A stretch of DNA of 64,000 nucleotides from Pseudomonadota bacterium (GCA_024228935.1 JAAESX010000229.1:1-64000), one strand, 5' to 3'. Shown: positions 19,154 to 27,978, counted from the first letter of the stretch. A program made the numbers and translations. The notes: generated by a model not told the origin, from the sequence alone.

Positions 19154-19841
19154 TCATTCGTCAGCTGCGGGCTTTTTCTCCGCGAGCTTCGCCAGGATGC
19201 CCGCCACGTCGGCCCGCTCGTCCACCAGCTCGACGGCCCGGGCGACCAGCTCGGGGCCAGGCGCGCAGCGGGCCCGGGCGGTGACGATCGCGCGCTCGGC
19301 GGCGGCGTCCTGGTGCTCGAGGCGGATCAGCTCGAAGCGGTCGAGCAGGGCCTCGGACAGATCGCCGGTCGCGACGAACTCGCCGGGGTTCTGGGTGGCG
19401 ACCACCGTGAAGCCCGGGGCTGCCTGGACCTGGCCCAGGTGGGGACCTGGATGACGCCCTCGTCGAGCGCCGGCAGCAGGACGTTCTGGACGCCCTCGGG
19501 CATGCGGTTCAGCTCGTTCAGGACCAGGACGCCACCCGATCGCATGGCTCGGACGAGTGGACCGGCCAGGAAGGTGTCGGGCTGGTAGCCACGCTCCAGG
19601 ACCATCGGGGGGTCGAACAGACCGACGAGGCGGCTCTCGGTGTACCGGCCGTCTCCGTCCACGCGGTCGAGGCCGCGCCCCAGGTGAGCGGCGATGGCCT
19701 TCGCCAGCTCGGTCTTGCCCACGCCGACGGCGCCCTCGAGCAGCACATGGCGGCTCGCGGACAGGCAGCGAGCAGGCTCTCGAGCTCGCGCTCGCGCCCG
19801 ACGATGCCCTGGGCACGCTGGATTGACCGAATCGTTGACAC
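19154..19841 (-). pseudogene. MoxR-family AAA ATPase, two frame breaks
   Basis: Three frames must be joined to recover one protein. From GTG at 19841 one reads GIVGRERELESLLA. After a one-base loss near 19767 comes Walker A LLEGAVGVGKTELAKAI, GLFDPPMVLERG and Walker B GGVLVLNELNRMPEGVQ. After a second loss in a four-base C run near 19441-19446 comes HLGQVQAAPGFTVVATQNPG, LSEALLDRFELI and the C-terminal lid. Order and motifs match the MoxR/RavA class that remodels target proteins with a vWA partner (encoded next). Either a recent pseudogene or sequencing errors; the perfect conservation around each break favours errors. Confidence 0.72.
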
Positions 19842-19889
19842 GTTGTGACCTGGGTGCGGGTATCTGCGCGGCTGACGGAGGTCGACCCC

Positions 19890-20255
19890 ATGCAGCGACA
19901 CATGTTCCACGCGAAGATCCACCGCGCCACGGTGACGCAGGCGGACCTGCACTACGTGGGCTCGATCACCATCGACGAGGACCTGCTCGACGCGGCGGGC
20001 ATCCTGGTGGGCGAGCAGGTCGACATCCTCGACATCACGAACGGCTCGCGCATCTCGACCTACACCATCCCGGGTGCGCGAGGGAGCGGGATCATCGGCA
20101 TCAACGGAGCCGCCGCGCACCACGTGCAGCCCGGCGATCTGGTCATCCTGGTCGCCTACACCTGGGCGGACACCGAGGCGGCGAAGAACATCGAGCCCGT
20201 CGTCGTCCTGGTCGACGACGACAACCACATCACCGAGGTCCGAAAGGGCTGGTAG
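19890..20255 (+). CDS. panD: Aspartate 1-decarboxylase proenzyme
   Basis: 121 residues. PanD makes beta-alanine for pantothenate and CoA. It is a pyruvoyl enzyme that self-cleaves between Gly24 and Ser25, and both are present in HYVGSITID, along with Lys9 in FHAKIHRATV, the NGSRISTY strand and GIIGINGAAAHHV (family NGAAA). The ATG at 19890 is preceded by GGAGG eight bases upstream. A TTGACA at 19835 and TATCTG at 19861 may be its promoter, though the 20-base spacer is long. Divergent from the MoxR gene; its TAG abuts the stop of the convergent cNMP-methyltransferase gene. Confidence 0.95.
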   Translation: MQRHMFHAKIHRATVTQADLHYVGSITIDEDLLDAAGILVGEQVDILDITNGSRISTYTIPGARGSGIIGINGAAAHHVQPGDLVILVAYTWADTEAAKNIEPVVVLVDDDNHITEVRKGW

Positions 20256-21659
20256 TCAGGTCCGGGGCGCCTGGGCGACGACGACGGCGCCGGCGCCTGC
20301 GCGGTAGCTCACGCGCGCGTTCTCCCAGCCGACAGCGCTCAGCAGCTGGGCGACCAGCTCGGGCGAGCGACGCACGGTCCGCCATCCGAGCAGGTGGTCG
20401 AAGACGAACTGGTCGGGGCTCTCGGCGAGCAGGTTCATGACCACGGTGGTCCCGCCGGCGGCGTAGCCCCGCAGCGTCTTGGCCAGGATCGCGAGCACGC
20501 GGTCCGGCAGGTACTCGACCAGGCCGTCGATCAGCAGCACGTCGTGCCGTCCGATCCGGACCTTCGACTGTCCGAGGGCGAAGTTGGCCAGGTCCTCGGG
20601 CACGAGCCGCAGGTTGACCTTGAGCGGGGCGGACGAGGCGCTGTTCAGGAAAGCGAGCGCCTCGCGGTCGTTGTCCACGACCGTGATCTCACCGCCGGTG
20701 TTGGCCATCAGCGGGATGACGCGGGCGATGGTCGTGCCGGCGCCGACGTTGACCACGAGGAGTCGGGCGGCGCGGGGCGGCAGGGCGTCCTCGATCGCGT
20801 CCACGGTCGCGCGGATGCGGTCGCGCAGTCCGGTCGCGGTGCCCGAGCGCTGCAGCGTGGCGTCCAGGGCCTTGCCGAGGGCGTCGGCGCCCGCGGGCTC
20901 ATTGGTCTCGACGTGAGCGAGAAGGGCGGGATCGCCGGTGCGTCCCCGCTCGCTGGCGATGGCCAGCTCGGCCAGGCGGGAGCGGACCAGGTATGGGTTG
21001 AGCTCGCCGGCTAGCAGCGCCCCCGCGGCATCGGCTTCGGCCCCCGCAAGCGCGGCGAAGAGTCGGCGTCCCGCGTCCAGGAAGTCCTCCCAGGCCTCCT
21101 CCAGGTGCTCGACGGACTGGGTCACGCCGGTCGCGCGACGGACGGCGGGCTCGGCGGCCAGTAGCTCGCCCTTCATCTTGTCCGCGAGCGCGCGGGCGCC
21201 GCGGACCTCCTCGGGCACGGCTGCCCGGGCGCTGGCCCCTCCGAGGCCTCCCGACGCCGCGGCGTGGGTCAGGGCGCGGAGCCGCTTCGCCAGCACGCGG
21301 GCCGAGGCTCGGTAGAACGCGGCCGACAGCTCCGGATCCCGGCGCAGCAGCCCGTGCAGGCTGCCCTCGGTCCACTTCAAGAGCACGCAGTCCTTGCCGG
21401 CGCGCACGTCGGCGGACCGGGCGTCACCTGTCAGGAACGACATCTCGCCCACCGCGCTGCCTGCTCCGAGCACATCCAGGATGAGCTCAGGGCGGGCCGT
21501 GCGATCGACGACCTCGAGGTGGCCGGACTCCACGCGGTAGAAGTCGCCGCCGGGTTCGCCGGAGCGGATCACCAGCTCGCCGGTCGGGATCTCCAACCGC
21601 TCCGCGACGCCCTCGAGACGCTGGCGCACGTGCGGCGCCATCTGGTCCATGAACGACAC
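20256..21659 (-). CDS. Cyclic-nucleotide-binding domain fused to a SAM methyltransferase-like domain
   Basis: 467 residues. Residues 1-130 form a CAP-type cNMP-binding domain with the phosphate cassette VGEMSFLTGDARSADV; Arg81 is the phosphate-binding residue, so ligand binding is plausible. A helical middle (about 140-290) leads to a class I methyltransferase-like fold from about 300: LLVVNVGAGTTIARVIPLM, ITVVDNDREALAFL, HDVLLIDGLVEYLPD and a late GWENARVSY. No DNA-binding helix-turn-helix is seen, so this is probably an enzyme gated by cNMP rather than a transcription factor. GTG at 21659 or ATG at 21650 may start it; it follows the TPP-enzyme stop by three bases. Confidence 0.7.
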   Translation of the reverse strand: MSFMDQMAPHVRQRLEGVAERLEIPTGELVIRSGEPGGDFYRVESGHLEVVDRTARPELILDVLGAGSAVGEMSFLTGDARSADVRAGKDCVLLKWTEGSLHGLLRRDPELSAAFYRASARVLAKRLRALTHAAASGGLGGASARAAVPEEVRGARALADKMKGELLAAEPAVRRATGVTQSVEHLEEAWEDFLDAGRRLFAALAGAEADAAGALLAGELNPYLVRSRLAELAIASERGRTGDPALLAHVETNEPAGADALGKALDATLQRSGTATGLRDRIRATVDAIEDALPPRAARLLVVNVGAGTTIARVIPLMANTGGEITVVDNDREALAFLNSASSAPLKVNLRLVPEDLANFALGQSKVRIGRHDVLLIDGLVEYLPDRVLAILAKTLRGYAAGGTTVVMNLLAESPDQFVFDHLLGWRTVRRSPELVAQLLSAVGWENARVSYRAGAGAVVVAQAPRT

Positions 21660-21662
21660 GGG

Positions 21663-23285
21663 CTAGACCGAGATCGCACCCTTGCGGAAGTCGCTCGTGC
21701 CGATCTTGACGTTCACGAGCGCAGGCTTTCCGGACGCGACCGCCCGGTCGATCGCCGCGCGCATGTCCTCGGGTCGCTCGACGTACTCGCCGTGGCCACC
21801 CATGGCCTCCACGATCTTGTCGTAGCGGGTGAAGTCGAGCTTCGTCGCGGGGCTGCGCTCCTCGCTGAAGATCTGGAGCTGACCACGCCGGATCTGCTGC
21901 CAGGCGGCGTCGTTGCCCATCACTCCGACGAACGGGATGTTCTGGCGACACGCGGCCTCGTACTCGAAGCCGTTCAGCCCGAAGCTGCCGTCGCCGTAGA
22001 TCACGAAGACCGGGTCGTCCGGCCGGGCCAGCTTGGCGGCCATCGCGAACGACGGTCCGACACCCAGCGTCCCGAGCGGGCCCGGGTCCATCCAGTGGCC
22101 GCCCTTGTGCGAGGCGACGAGCTTGGCCGCGGTGCCGACGATGTCTCCGCCGTCGCAGACGATGGTCGCGTTCGGGGGGATCGAGTCGGCGAGCTCCTTG
22201 CTGAAGCGGAGCGGCATGACCGGGCTGGCGTCGCTGGCCATCTCGGGCAGCATCTTGGCCATGCGGGCGTCTTCCATCTCCTGGACCTTGGCGAGCCAGT
22301 CGGCGTGCGAGCCCTTCGGCCCGGCCTCGAGCAGCTGCTTCAGGACCAGGCCCGTGTCGCCGATGATGCCGACCTCGGGTCCCCGGTTGTGTCCGATGAC
22401 GTCGGGGTCGAGGTCCACCTGGACGATCTTGGTGTCGGCCGGGACCTTCTGTCCGTAGCCCAGGCGGAAGTCCCAGGGCGTGCCGAAGAGCAGGACCAGG
22501 TCGGCCTGCGCCATCGCCTTGCTGCGGCAGAGGCGGAAGTTGTTCGGGTGCGTCGGGGCCAGGGCGCCGCGTCCGCCGCCGTTCAGGAACACCGGCACGT
22601 CGAAGTGCTCGGTGAACGCGCCGATGACGTCCTTGTACGGGCTCCACCACCACTGGGTGCCGACGACGACGACGGGACGCTCGGCCTTGCCGAGCAGCTC
22701 GGCCGCCTGCTCGATTGCGGCGGGGTCGCCACCGGGCACCGACTCGGTCCGGTAGTTCTCGGGCCAGTTGATGCCGGTGGGGTTCTCGAAGTTCATCAGG
22801 ATGTCGAGCGGCATCTCGAGGAAGACTGGTCCGGGCACGCCGGTGGTCGCCTTGCGGAACGCCATCGAGATGTAGTCGGGAAGGCGCCGCGTCTCGGGGA
22901 CCGAGATCGACCACTTGGTGACGCTCTTCAGGAGCGAGCAGTGGTCCATCTCCTGGAGGCTGCCCATCTCGCTGAAGAAGTTGGGGCCCTGGCCGCCGAT
23001 GAGGATCATTGGGGTGCCGCCCCGGTAGGCGTTCGCCGCCGCGGTCACGGCGTCCGTCACACCGGGTCCGGCGGTGACGGCGCACACACCGGGCTGGCCC
23101 GTTGCGCGTGCCCAGCCCTCGGCGGCATGCCCTGCTGCCTGCTCGTGGCGGAAATCGACGACGCGGATCCCCTCGTCGAGGCACCCGTCGTAGATGTGCT
23201 GGATGTGCCCACCACAGAGAGTGAAGAGGTGGCTGACCCCTTCCTTCTTGAGAGCCTTCGCGACGATTCGGCCACCGTGGACCAT
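21663..23285 (-). CDS. Thiamine-diphosphate-dependent enzyme, acetolactate synthase/2-hydroxyacyl-CoA lyase-like
   Basis: 540 residues in the three-domain POX-like fold: N-terminal PYR domain with catalytic Glu48 in VDFRHEQAAGHAAEGWAR and GVCAVTAGPGVTDAV; central domain with LFGTPWDFRLGYG and IVQVDLDPDVIG; C-terminal PP domain with the TPP/Mg motif YGDGSFGLNGFEYEAAC...GNDAAW. It fits the acetolactate synthase/oxalyl-CoA decarboxylase/2-hydroxyacyl-CoA lyase group, and the exact reaction cannot be fixed. No ilvN-type regulatory subunit is adjacent. GGGAG eight bases before ATG 23285. Divergent from the GMC oxidoreductase operon, sharing a symmetrical TATA element at 23315-23318. Confidence 0.85.
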   Translation of the reverse strand: MVHGGRIVAKALKKEGVSHLFTLCGGHIQHIYDGCLDEGIRVVDFRHEQAAGHAAEGWARATGQPGVCAVTAGPGVTDAVTAAANAYRGGTPMILIGGQGPNFFSEMGSLQEMDHCSLLKSVTKWSISVPETRRLPDYISMAFRKATTGVPGPVFLEMPLDILMNFENPTGINWPENYRTESVPGGDPAAIEQAAELLGKAERPVVVVGTQWWWSPYKDVIGAFTEHFDVPVFLNGGGRGALAPTHPNNFRLCRSKAMAQADLVLLFGTPWDFRLGYGQKVPADTKIVQVDLDPDVIGHNRGPEVGIIGDTGLVLKQLLEAGPKGSHADWLAKVQEMEDARMAKMLPEMASDASPVMPLRFSKELADSIPPNATIVCDGGDIVGTAAKLVASHKGGHWMDPGPLGTLGVGPSFAMAAKLARPDDPVFVIYGDGSFGLNGFEYEAACRQNIPFVGVMGNDAAWQQIRRGQLQIFSEERSPATKLDFTRYDKIVEAMGGHGEYVERPEDMRAAIDRAVASGKPALVNVKIGTSDFRKGAISV

Positions 23286-23314
23286 GGCTTCACTCCCTTC
23301 GTTGGACGAGGGGG

Positions 23315-23320
23315 TATAGC
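23315..23320. promoter_or_regulatory. Symmetrical TATA element between the TPP enzyme and the GMC operon
   Basis: TATAGC on plus lies 13 bases before the GMC small-subunit ATG (23328). The reverse reading TATACC lies 33 bases before the TPP-enzyme ATG (23285), which has its own GGGAG site. The same TATA can serve both directions. Confidence 0.4.
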
Positions 23321-23327
23321 AGGATTG

Positions 23328-23822
23328 ATGCCCCCTACGCCCACCCGCCGACGACTGATCCTGGGCGGCTTCGCAGCGGCTGGCGCGTTGGCCGTCTGTT
23401 CGGGCCTGACCGCCCGTCTCCCGGCCCCTGGTGTGGGGCTTCGCACGCTCTCGACGCGTGAAGGCGAGCTGGTCGAGGCGCTGGGCGAGGCCTTGTGGCC
23501 CGCGGGCAACCCGATCGGGGTCGCGGCCAGCGAGGTCGGTCTGTCCGCCCGGGTCGACGATCTGCTGTCGGATGTCCTGGCCGGCGACTCGGTGAGCGGC
23601 TTCCGGCAGATCCTTCGCAGCCTGGACCTGACGATGCTCCCGGACAGATTGGACGCCCTCGAGCCGGCCGAGCGCCTGGCTCGGCTGCGGGCATGGCAGG
23701 GCCCGGACGAACTGGTCTCTCGGGTCGCGGCCGACGCGCTGAAGGCGGTCCTCGGGATCGCGTACTTCAACGACGACCGCGTGCTCGCCGCGGTGGGCTT
23801 CGACAGCGCGTGCCACCGATGA
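23328..23822 (+). CDS. Twin-arginine-exported small subunit of a GMC oxidoreductase
   Basis: 164 residues starting with a Tat-type signal (PTRRRLILGGFAAAGALAVCSG) and then a helical domain: LSTREGELVEALGEALWPAGNP, LPDRLDALEPAERLARLRAW and LKAVLGIAYFNDDRVLAAVGF. This pattern matches the subunit-3 family of gluconate 2-dehydrogenase-type complexes, small partners that carry the FAD subunit through the Tat system. Its TGA overlaps the ATG of the GMC subunit (ATGA), so the two are made together. The start lies just after TATAGC. Confidence 0.72.
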   Translation: MPPTPTRRRLILGGFAAAGALAVCSGLTARLPAPGVGLRTLSTREGELVEALGEALWPAGNPIGVAASEVGLSARVDDLLSDVLAGDSVSGFRQILRSLDLTMLPDRLDALEPAERLARLRAWQGPDELVSRVAADALKAVLGIAYFNDDRVLAAVGFDSACHR

Positions 23823-25297
23823 TCCGCGGGTTCGCCGACTACACGCCGCCGCTGGACCTCGAGTGCGAGGTCCTGATCCTCGGCGCGGGAGCTGGCGGAT
23901 GTGCCGCCGCGTGCGCACTGGCCGAGCGGGGCATCGACGTGCTGGTCGTCGAGGAGGGGAGCCACTGGCGGCCCCGCGACTTCAAGGCCAGCAACCCCTG
24001 GGCCTTCAAGAACCTGTACCAGGACCGTGGCGCCCGAGTGGCCCTCGGGAACGGCTGGCTCCCGGTCAACGGCGGCCGGGGGGTGGGCGGCTCGACGCTC
24101 ATCAACTCGGCCATCTCGTTCAAGACGCCACCGGAGATTGTGTCCGACTGGTCCATCCGTTGCGGGTTCGACCCGGACGGGAACTTCCTGTCTGAGCACG
24201 TGGCCCGCGTGTGGAACACCATCGGCGTCATCAAGAACCCCGAGTCGGTCCAGGGTCAGAACAACATCGTGTTCAAGCGCGGGGCCGAGGCGCTGGGGCT
24301 GAAGGGTGAGTACCTGCACCGCTCGGCGCCGGGCTGCGTCGGCTGCGGCGTCTGTCAGCTGGGATGCCCGACCGGCGGCAAGAACTCGGTGGACCGGACG
24401 TTCCTGCCGCTGGGCCTGAACACCGGCAACCTGCGTGTGTTCAGCGACTGCCGAGCCGAGCGCGTCGAGCGGGAAGGGGACCGGATCGTCGCCGTCAGCG
24501 GCTCGGTGATGAACCCCGAGGACGAGTCCGTGGCGGGGACCTGGCGCGTTCGCGCGGACCGGGTGCTGCTGTCGGGCGGCTCGATCGGCTCGCCGCGGTT
24601 CCTGATGAAGAACGGGCTGGCGCCGAACGACCACTGCGGGAGCCACCTCCACCTGCACCCGGCCTCTCCGGTCTATGCGGGGTTCGAGGAGGAGATCGTC
24701 CACTGGAAGGGCGTCTCGCAGGGCTACTACGTCGACCGGTGGGAGAAGGGGTACCTGCTCCAGACCGCGACGGTGACCCCGGACAACAACTTCCTGGGGC
24801 TGCCGCTCGAGCTCGGCCCCGACATCAACGAGGTCATGTCCCGGCTGCGCCACGTCGCCCTGGCCGGGGCGCTCGTGCACGACGAGGACACGGTCGGCAC
24901 GGTGACGGAGAAGGGCCTCTTCTTCGAGTTCGGCGAGCACGACCGCAAGGTCTTGCTCGAGGGCCTTCGCGAGTGCTGCGAGGTCTTCTTCGCCGCCGGC
25001 GCCGAGTGGACGGTCCCCGCCGTCATCGGCGCCGGGTTCATCCGCTCGCCCGACGACATCGCCGCGGCCATCCCCGACGACGTGCCCTTCGACCGCATGA
25101 TCGCCGTCGCGAGCCACCCGATGGGCACCAACCGCATCGGTCACACCCCCGAGGACAGCGTGGTGGACCCGCGCTGCAAGGTCTGGGGCCTCGACAACCT
25201 GTACGTCGCGGACGCGTCGGTCTTCCCGACCGCGCTCGGCGTGAACCCCCAGGTCACGGTGATGGCCATCGGTCTGATGGTGGGCTCGACCATGTGA
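23819..25297 (+). CDS. GMC-family FAD oxidoreductase, catalytic subunit
   Basis: 492 residues. N-terminal FAD-binding VLILGAGAGGCAAACALAERG with VVEEGSHW, the GMC motif GGRGVGGSTLINSAI, a Cys cluster CVGCGVCQLGCPTGGK, second GMC signature LLSGGSIGSPRFLM, and C-terminal SHPMGTNRIG followed by LYVADASVFPTALGVNPQ. The usual active-site His-Asn pair reads H...N within these motifs. The substrate is an alcohol or sugar-like CH-OH group that cannot be named. It has no signal of its own and is probably exported with the Tat subunit encoded just before it. The Cys cluster resembles that of long-chain alcohol and cholesterol oxidase-like members. Confidence 0.85.
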   Translation: MIRGFADYTPPLDLECEVLILGAGAGGCAAACALAERGIDVLVVEEGSHWRPRDFKASNPWAFKNLYQDRGARVALGNGWLPVNGGRGVGGSTLINSAISFKTPPEIVSDWSIRCGFDPDGNFLSEHVARVWNTIGVIKNPESVQGQNNIVFKRGAEALGLKGEYLHRSAPGCVGCGVCQLGCPTGGKNSVDRTFLPLGLNTGNLRVFSDCRAERVEREGDRIVAVSGSVMNPEDESVAGTWRVRADRVLLSGGSIGSPRFLMKNGLAPNDHCGSHLHLHPASPVYAGFEEEIVHWKGVSQGYYVDRWEKGYLLQTATVTPDNNFLGLPLELGPDINEVMSRLRHVALAGALVHDEDTVGTVTEKGLFFEFGEHDRKVLLEGLRECCEVFFAAGAEWTVPAVIGAGFIRSPDDIAAAIPDDVPFDRMIAVASHPMGTNRIGHTPEDSVVDPRCKVWGLDNLYVADASVFPTALGVNPQVTVMAIGLMVGSTM

Positions 25298-25314
25298 GGG
25301 GTTAGGCCCTGACC

Positions 25315-25938
25315 ATGACGACCAAGAGCGACAACATCACCTGGCACGGCGCGAACGTCGGCCCCGACGAGCGCCAGTCGCTGACGGGCCAGCGGGGCTG
25401 CGTGCTGTGGTTCACGGGCCTGTCCGGCTCGGGCAAGTCCACCATCAGCCGGCGCGTGGAGGAGCTCCTGCTTCGCCGCGGTCACTTCTGCTACGGCCTG
25501 GACGGAGACAACGTCCGGTTCGGCCTGAACAAGGACCTGGGCTTCTCGGCCGAGGACCGCGCGGAGAACGTCCGACGGGTCGGCCAGGTCGCGAAGCTGT
25601 TCGCCGACTCGACGGCCATCACGACGGCGGCCTTCATCAGCCCGTCGCGATCGGGGCGGGACGCCGTGCGCTCCCACATGCCGCCGGGCACCTTCCTCGA
25701 GGTCTTCGTCGACACGCCGATCGAGGTCTGCGAGGCGCGGGACCCCAAGGGGCTCTACGCGAAGGCTCGCGCGGGTGAGATCGCGAACTTCACCGGGATC
25801 TCCGCACCCTACGAGGCCCCGTTGGCCGCCGAGATCGTCCTGAAGACCGCCGAGCACGACATCGATGCGTGCGCCGAGCAGGTCATCTCGCACCTCGTCG
25901 ACAACGGATTCCTGAACAGAACCCTCGACAAAGGCTGA
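25315..25938 (+). CDS. cysC: Adenylyl-sulfate kinase
   Basis: 207 residues. It phosphorylates APS to PAPS for sulfate assimilation or sulfation. P-loop FTGLSGSGKSTIS (about 31-43), YGLDGDNVRFGLNKDLGFS, RRVGQVAKLFADS, AAFISPSRSGRDAVR and the family-specific DPKGLYAKARAGEIANFTGI with APYEAP are all present. No CysN/CysD sulfurylase genes adjoin it. ATG lies exactly 12 bases after TAGGCC with no ribosome-binding site. A perfect 7-bp hairpin follows its stop codon. Confidence 0.95.
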   Translation: MTTKSDNITWHGANVGPDERQSLTGQRGCVLWFTGLSGSGKSTISRRVEELLLRRGHFCYGLDGDNVRFGLNKDLGFSAEDRAENVRRVGQVAKLFADSTAITTAAFISPSRSGRDAVRSHMPPGTFLEVFVDTPIEVCEARDPKGLYAKARAGEIANFTGISAPYEAPLAAEIVLKTAEHDIDACAEQVISHLVDNGFLNRTLDKG

Positions 25939-25940
25939 GC

Positions 25941-25957
25941 CGCCCGCCGAGCGGGCG
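25941..25957. terminator. Hairpin between convergent cysC and the FG-GAP lipoprotein gene
   Basis: CGCCCGC-CGA-GCGGGCG, a perfect 7-bp stem with a three-base loop, begins two bases after the cysC stop. No T-run follows on either strand, so it may act as a rho-assisted or stem-only terminator for cysC. Symmetry would let it serve both strands. Confidence 0.4.
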
Positions 25958-26001
25958 TTCGCTCGCGGATCAGCCAGCCTTTCAGGAACGGTTCAAGGGG
26001 C

Positions 26002-27978
26002 TTAGAGTCCCGAGCCGAACAGGATGTAGGCGGCGCCCGCGTCCTCGGCGGCGCCGTCGTTCTTCAGCGCGCCGACCAGCAGGTCGTCCAGGCCGTCGCC
26101 GTTCACATCGGCGCCGAAGTTCACCGGCGCGCCGGCCGCGTCGCCCGCAGCCTCGCCCGTCCAGACCGCATCGGCGCTCGTCACGCTCCACGAGCCCGTC
26201 GTCGGGCCGTAGAACAGGTAGGCCGCGCCGGCCGCATCGCCCGGGTCGTCCGCGGCGTTGCTGCCGATGACGATGTCGTTGTTGCCGTCGCCGTTCAGGT
26301 CGCCCGAGCCGTCGTTGTTGCTGATCTTGTCGTCGGCTGCCGCGCCTTCGAACGAGGCCGAGGCCACGTCGCCGAGCGCGCCGTCCGCCGTGCTGCCGGG
26401 CACCAGGTAGACGACGCCGGCGGCGCTGTTGGCCCCGACGGTCTCCTTTCGGGCCGACGCCAGGATGTCGTCCAGGCCGTCACCGTCCTGGTCACCAGCC
26501 CGGGAGAGTCCCCAGCCGGCTTCGCCGTTCTCCTCGTTGCCCCAGTAGTAGAAGTCGGCGTCCGTGCTGGAGACCATGCCCGTGTGGGTGCCTCCCAGGA
26601 ACACGGCGACCGCGCCTTCGTCGTCGGATTTGTCCGCGTAGGGGACACCCACCAGGAAGTCGTCGACGCCGTCGCCGTCGACATCGCCCGCTGCCGAGAG
26701 GCCGCCGCCGGCCTTGTCGCCTTCGTTCGGGCCATAGACGACGAGCGCCTTTTCGTCGGCCAGATCGCCGCCCGCGAACGGGGCCTCGATGATGTAGACG
26801 GCGCCGCTGTTGCTGCCGTTCTGATCGTTGTTGGTGGCGCTGACGAGCAGGTCGAACGAGCCGCTTCCGGTCAGATCGCCGCCGAAGCTGATGACCCCCG
26901 CCTGGTCGCCCTCGGCCTCGGCGTCGTAGATCGCGTCCGCGTCGGCCGCGCTGACGTCGCCCGCGGGCATCGCGCCGAACACGTAGATGCGGCCGGCGTT
27001 GTTGCCGATGGTGTCGTTGGTCTTGGCCGAGACGACGACGTCCGAGGCGCCGTCACCGTCCGCATCGCCCACCGGCCAGACACCGAACAGCGCGTCGCCG
27101 TCGGCCTCGCCGGTGATGCTGCCGGTCGCGACGTCGTCGATGCCGTAGCTGCCAGCGCTCAGGGGGCCGGACACGAAGTAGACCCGGCCCGCGCCGCTGT
27201 TGTCACCGTCGTCGTAGCCGCGGGCGGAGACCGCCAGGTCGTTGGCGCCGTCGCCGTCGCCGTCACCGAGGCCGCGCACCGGCGTGCCGAGCTGGTCGCC
27301 CTCGTTGGCGCCGCGCAGGATGACGTCGAAGTCGGCCAGGGAGCCGCCGGTCGCCAGGCACTCGTTCTCGGTGCCGTCGCAGTCGTTGTCGATGCCGTCG
27401 CTGCAGACCTCGGTCAGGCCCGGGTTCGCGTTGGCCTCGGCGTCGTCGCAGTCGGTGTCGTCGCTCACGAAGCCGGTCGAGGCCTCGCACGCGACCTCGG
27501 TGACGGCGGCGTCGCCGTACCCGTCGCTGTCGGTGTCCGCGTAGAACGTCAGCGCGTCCTCGGCGTCGGCCTCGTCGATGTCCCCGTCGCAGTCGTTGTC
27601 CACGCCGTCGCAGTACTCGAGCGCGGCGGGGTTGTTGTCCGCGCTCGTGTCGTCGCAGTCGTCGCCGTTCTCGACGGTGTCGGCGGGCTGAGTGCAGAGC
27701 AGCTGCTCGGTCGCGGCGTCGCCATAGGAGTCGCCGTCGGCGTCCGTGTAGTACGAGCTCCCGTCCACGGGGTCCTCGTCGATCTCGTCATCGCAGTCGT
27801 TGTCGATGTCGTCGCAGATCTCGTCCGCAGCGGGGTTCACCGCGGCGTCGTCGTCGTTGCAGTCCTCTTCGGCCGAGTAGCCGTCGGAGTCGGCGTCCAC
27901 CCACTCGTCGCCGGAGTCGGTGTTTTCGCCGTCCTTGGTGCAGGCAGCGAGCGAGATCAGGATCGAGAACAGGGTCAT
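26002..27978 (-). CDS. Large lipoprotein with MopE-type Asp-rich motifs and FG-GAP beta-propeller repeats
   Basis: 658 residues. N-terminal MTLFSILISLAAC has a lipobox (Cys13) but no basic residue. Residues ~25-205 contain three copies of the MopE-type metal-binding unit (CDDIDNDCDDEIDE, CDGVDNDCDGDIDE, CSDGIDNDCDGTENEC) alternating with DADGDSYGDA-type calcium loops. Residues ~210-658 hold about seven FG-GAP repeats (GDGDGDGANDLAVSA, GDADGDGASDVVVSA, GDVDGDGVDDFLVGV, GDQDGDGLDDILASA, GDLNGDGNNDIVIGS, ADVNGDGLDDLLVGA), a calcium-stabilised beta-propeller. Likely a surface-exposed adhesion or binding protein; the ligand is unknown. A GGAGG precedes the ATG. Confidence 0.85.
   Translation of the reverse strand: MTLFSILISLAACTKDGENTDSGDEWVDADSDGYSAEEDCNDDDAAVNPAADEICDDIDNDCDDEIDEDPVDGSSYYTDADGDSYGDAATEQLLCTQPADTVENGDDCDDTSADNNPAALEYCDGVDNDCDGDIDEADAEDALTFYADTDSDGYGDAAVTEVACEASTGFVSDDTDCDDAEANANPGLTEVCSDGIDNDCDGTENECLATGGSLADFDVILRGANEGDQLGTPVRGLGDGDGDGANDLAVSARGYDDGDNSGAGRVYFVSGPLSAGSYGIDDVATGSITGEADGDALFGVWPVGDADGDGASDVVVSAKTNDTIGNNAGRIYVFGAMPAGDVSAADADAIYDAEAEGDQAGVISFGGDLTGSGSFDLLVSATNNDQNGSNSGAVYIIEAPFAGGDLADEKALVVYGPNEGDKAGGGLSAAGDVDGDGVDDFLVGVPYADKSDDEGAVAVFLGGTHTGMVSSTDADFYYWGNEENGEAGWGLSRAGDQDGDGLDDILASARKETVGANSAAGVVYLVPGSTADGALGDVASASFEGAAADDKISNNDGSGDLNGDGNNDIVIGSNAADDPGDAAGAAYLFYGPTTGSWSVTSADAVWTGEAAGDAAGAPVNFGADVNGDGLDDLLVGALKNDGAAEDAGAAYILFGSGL

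Noticed and set aside
21264..23822. An 852-codon plus ORF spanning the methyltransferase and TPP genes
   Set aside because: Antisense to two well-matched genes; only its end (from ATG 23328, Tat-signal protein) is genuine and is annotated.
27350..27900. Regular Asp-codon-rich repeats resembling a repeat array
   Set aside because: These are codons for IDNDCD and DxDxDG calcium-binding motifs in the lipoprotein; unit lengths and sequences vary, so neither CRISPR nor a tandem-repeat locus.
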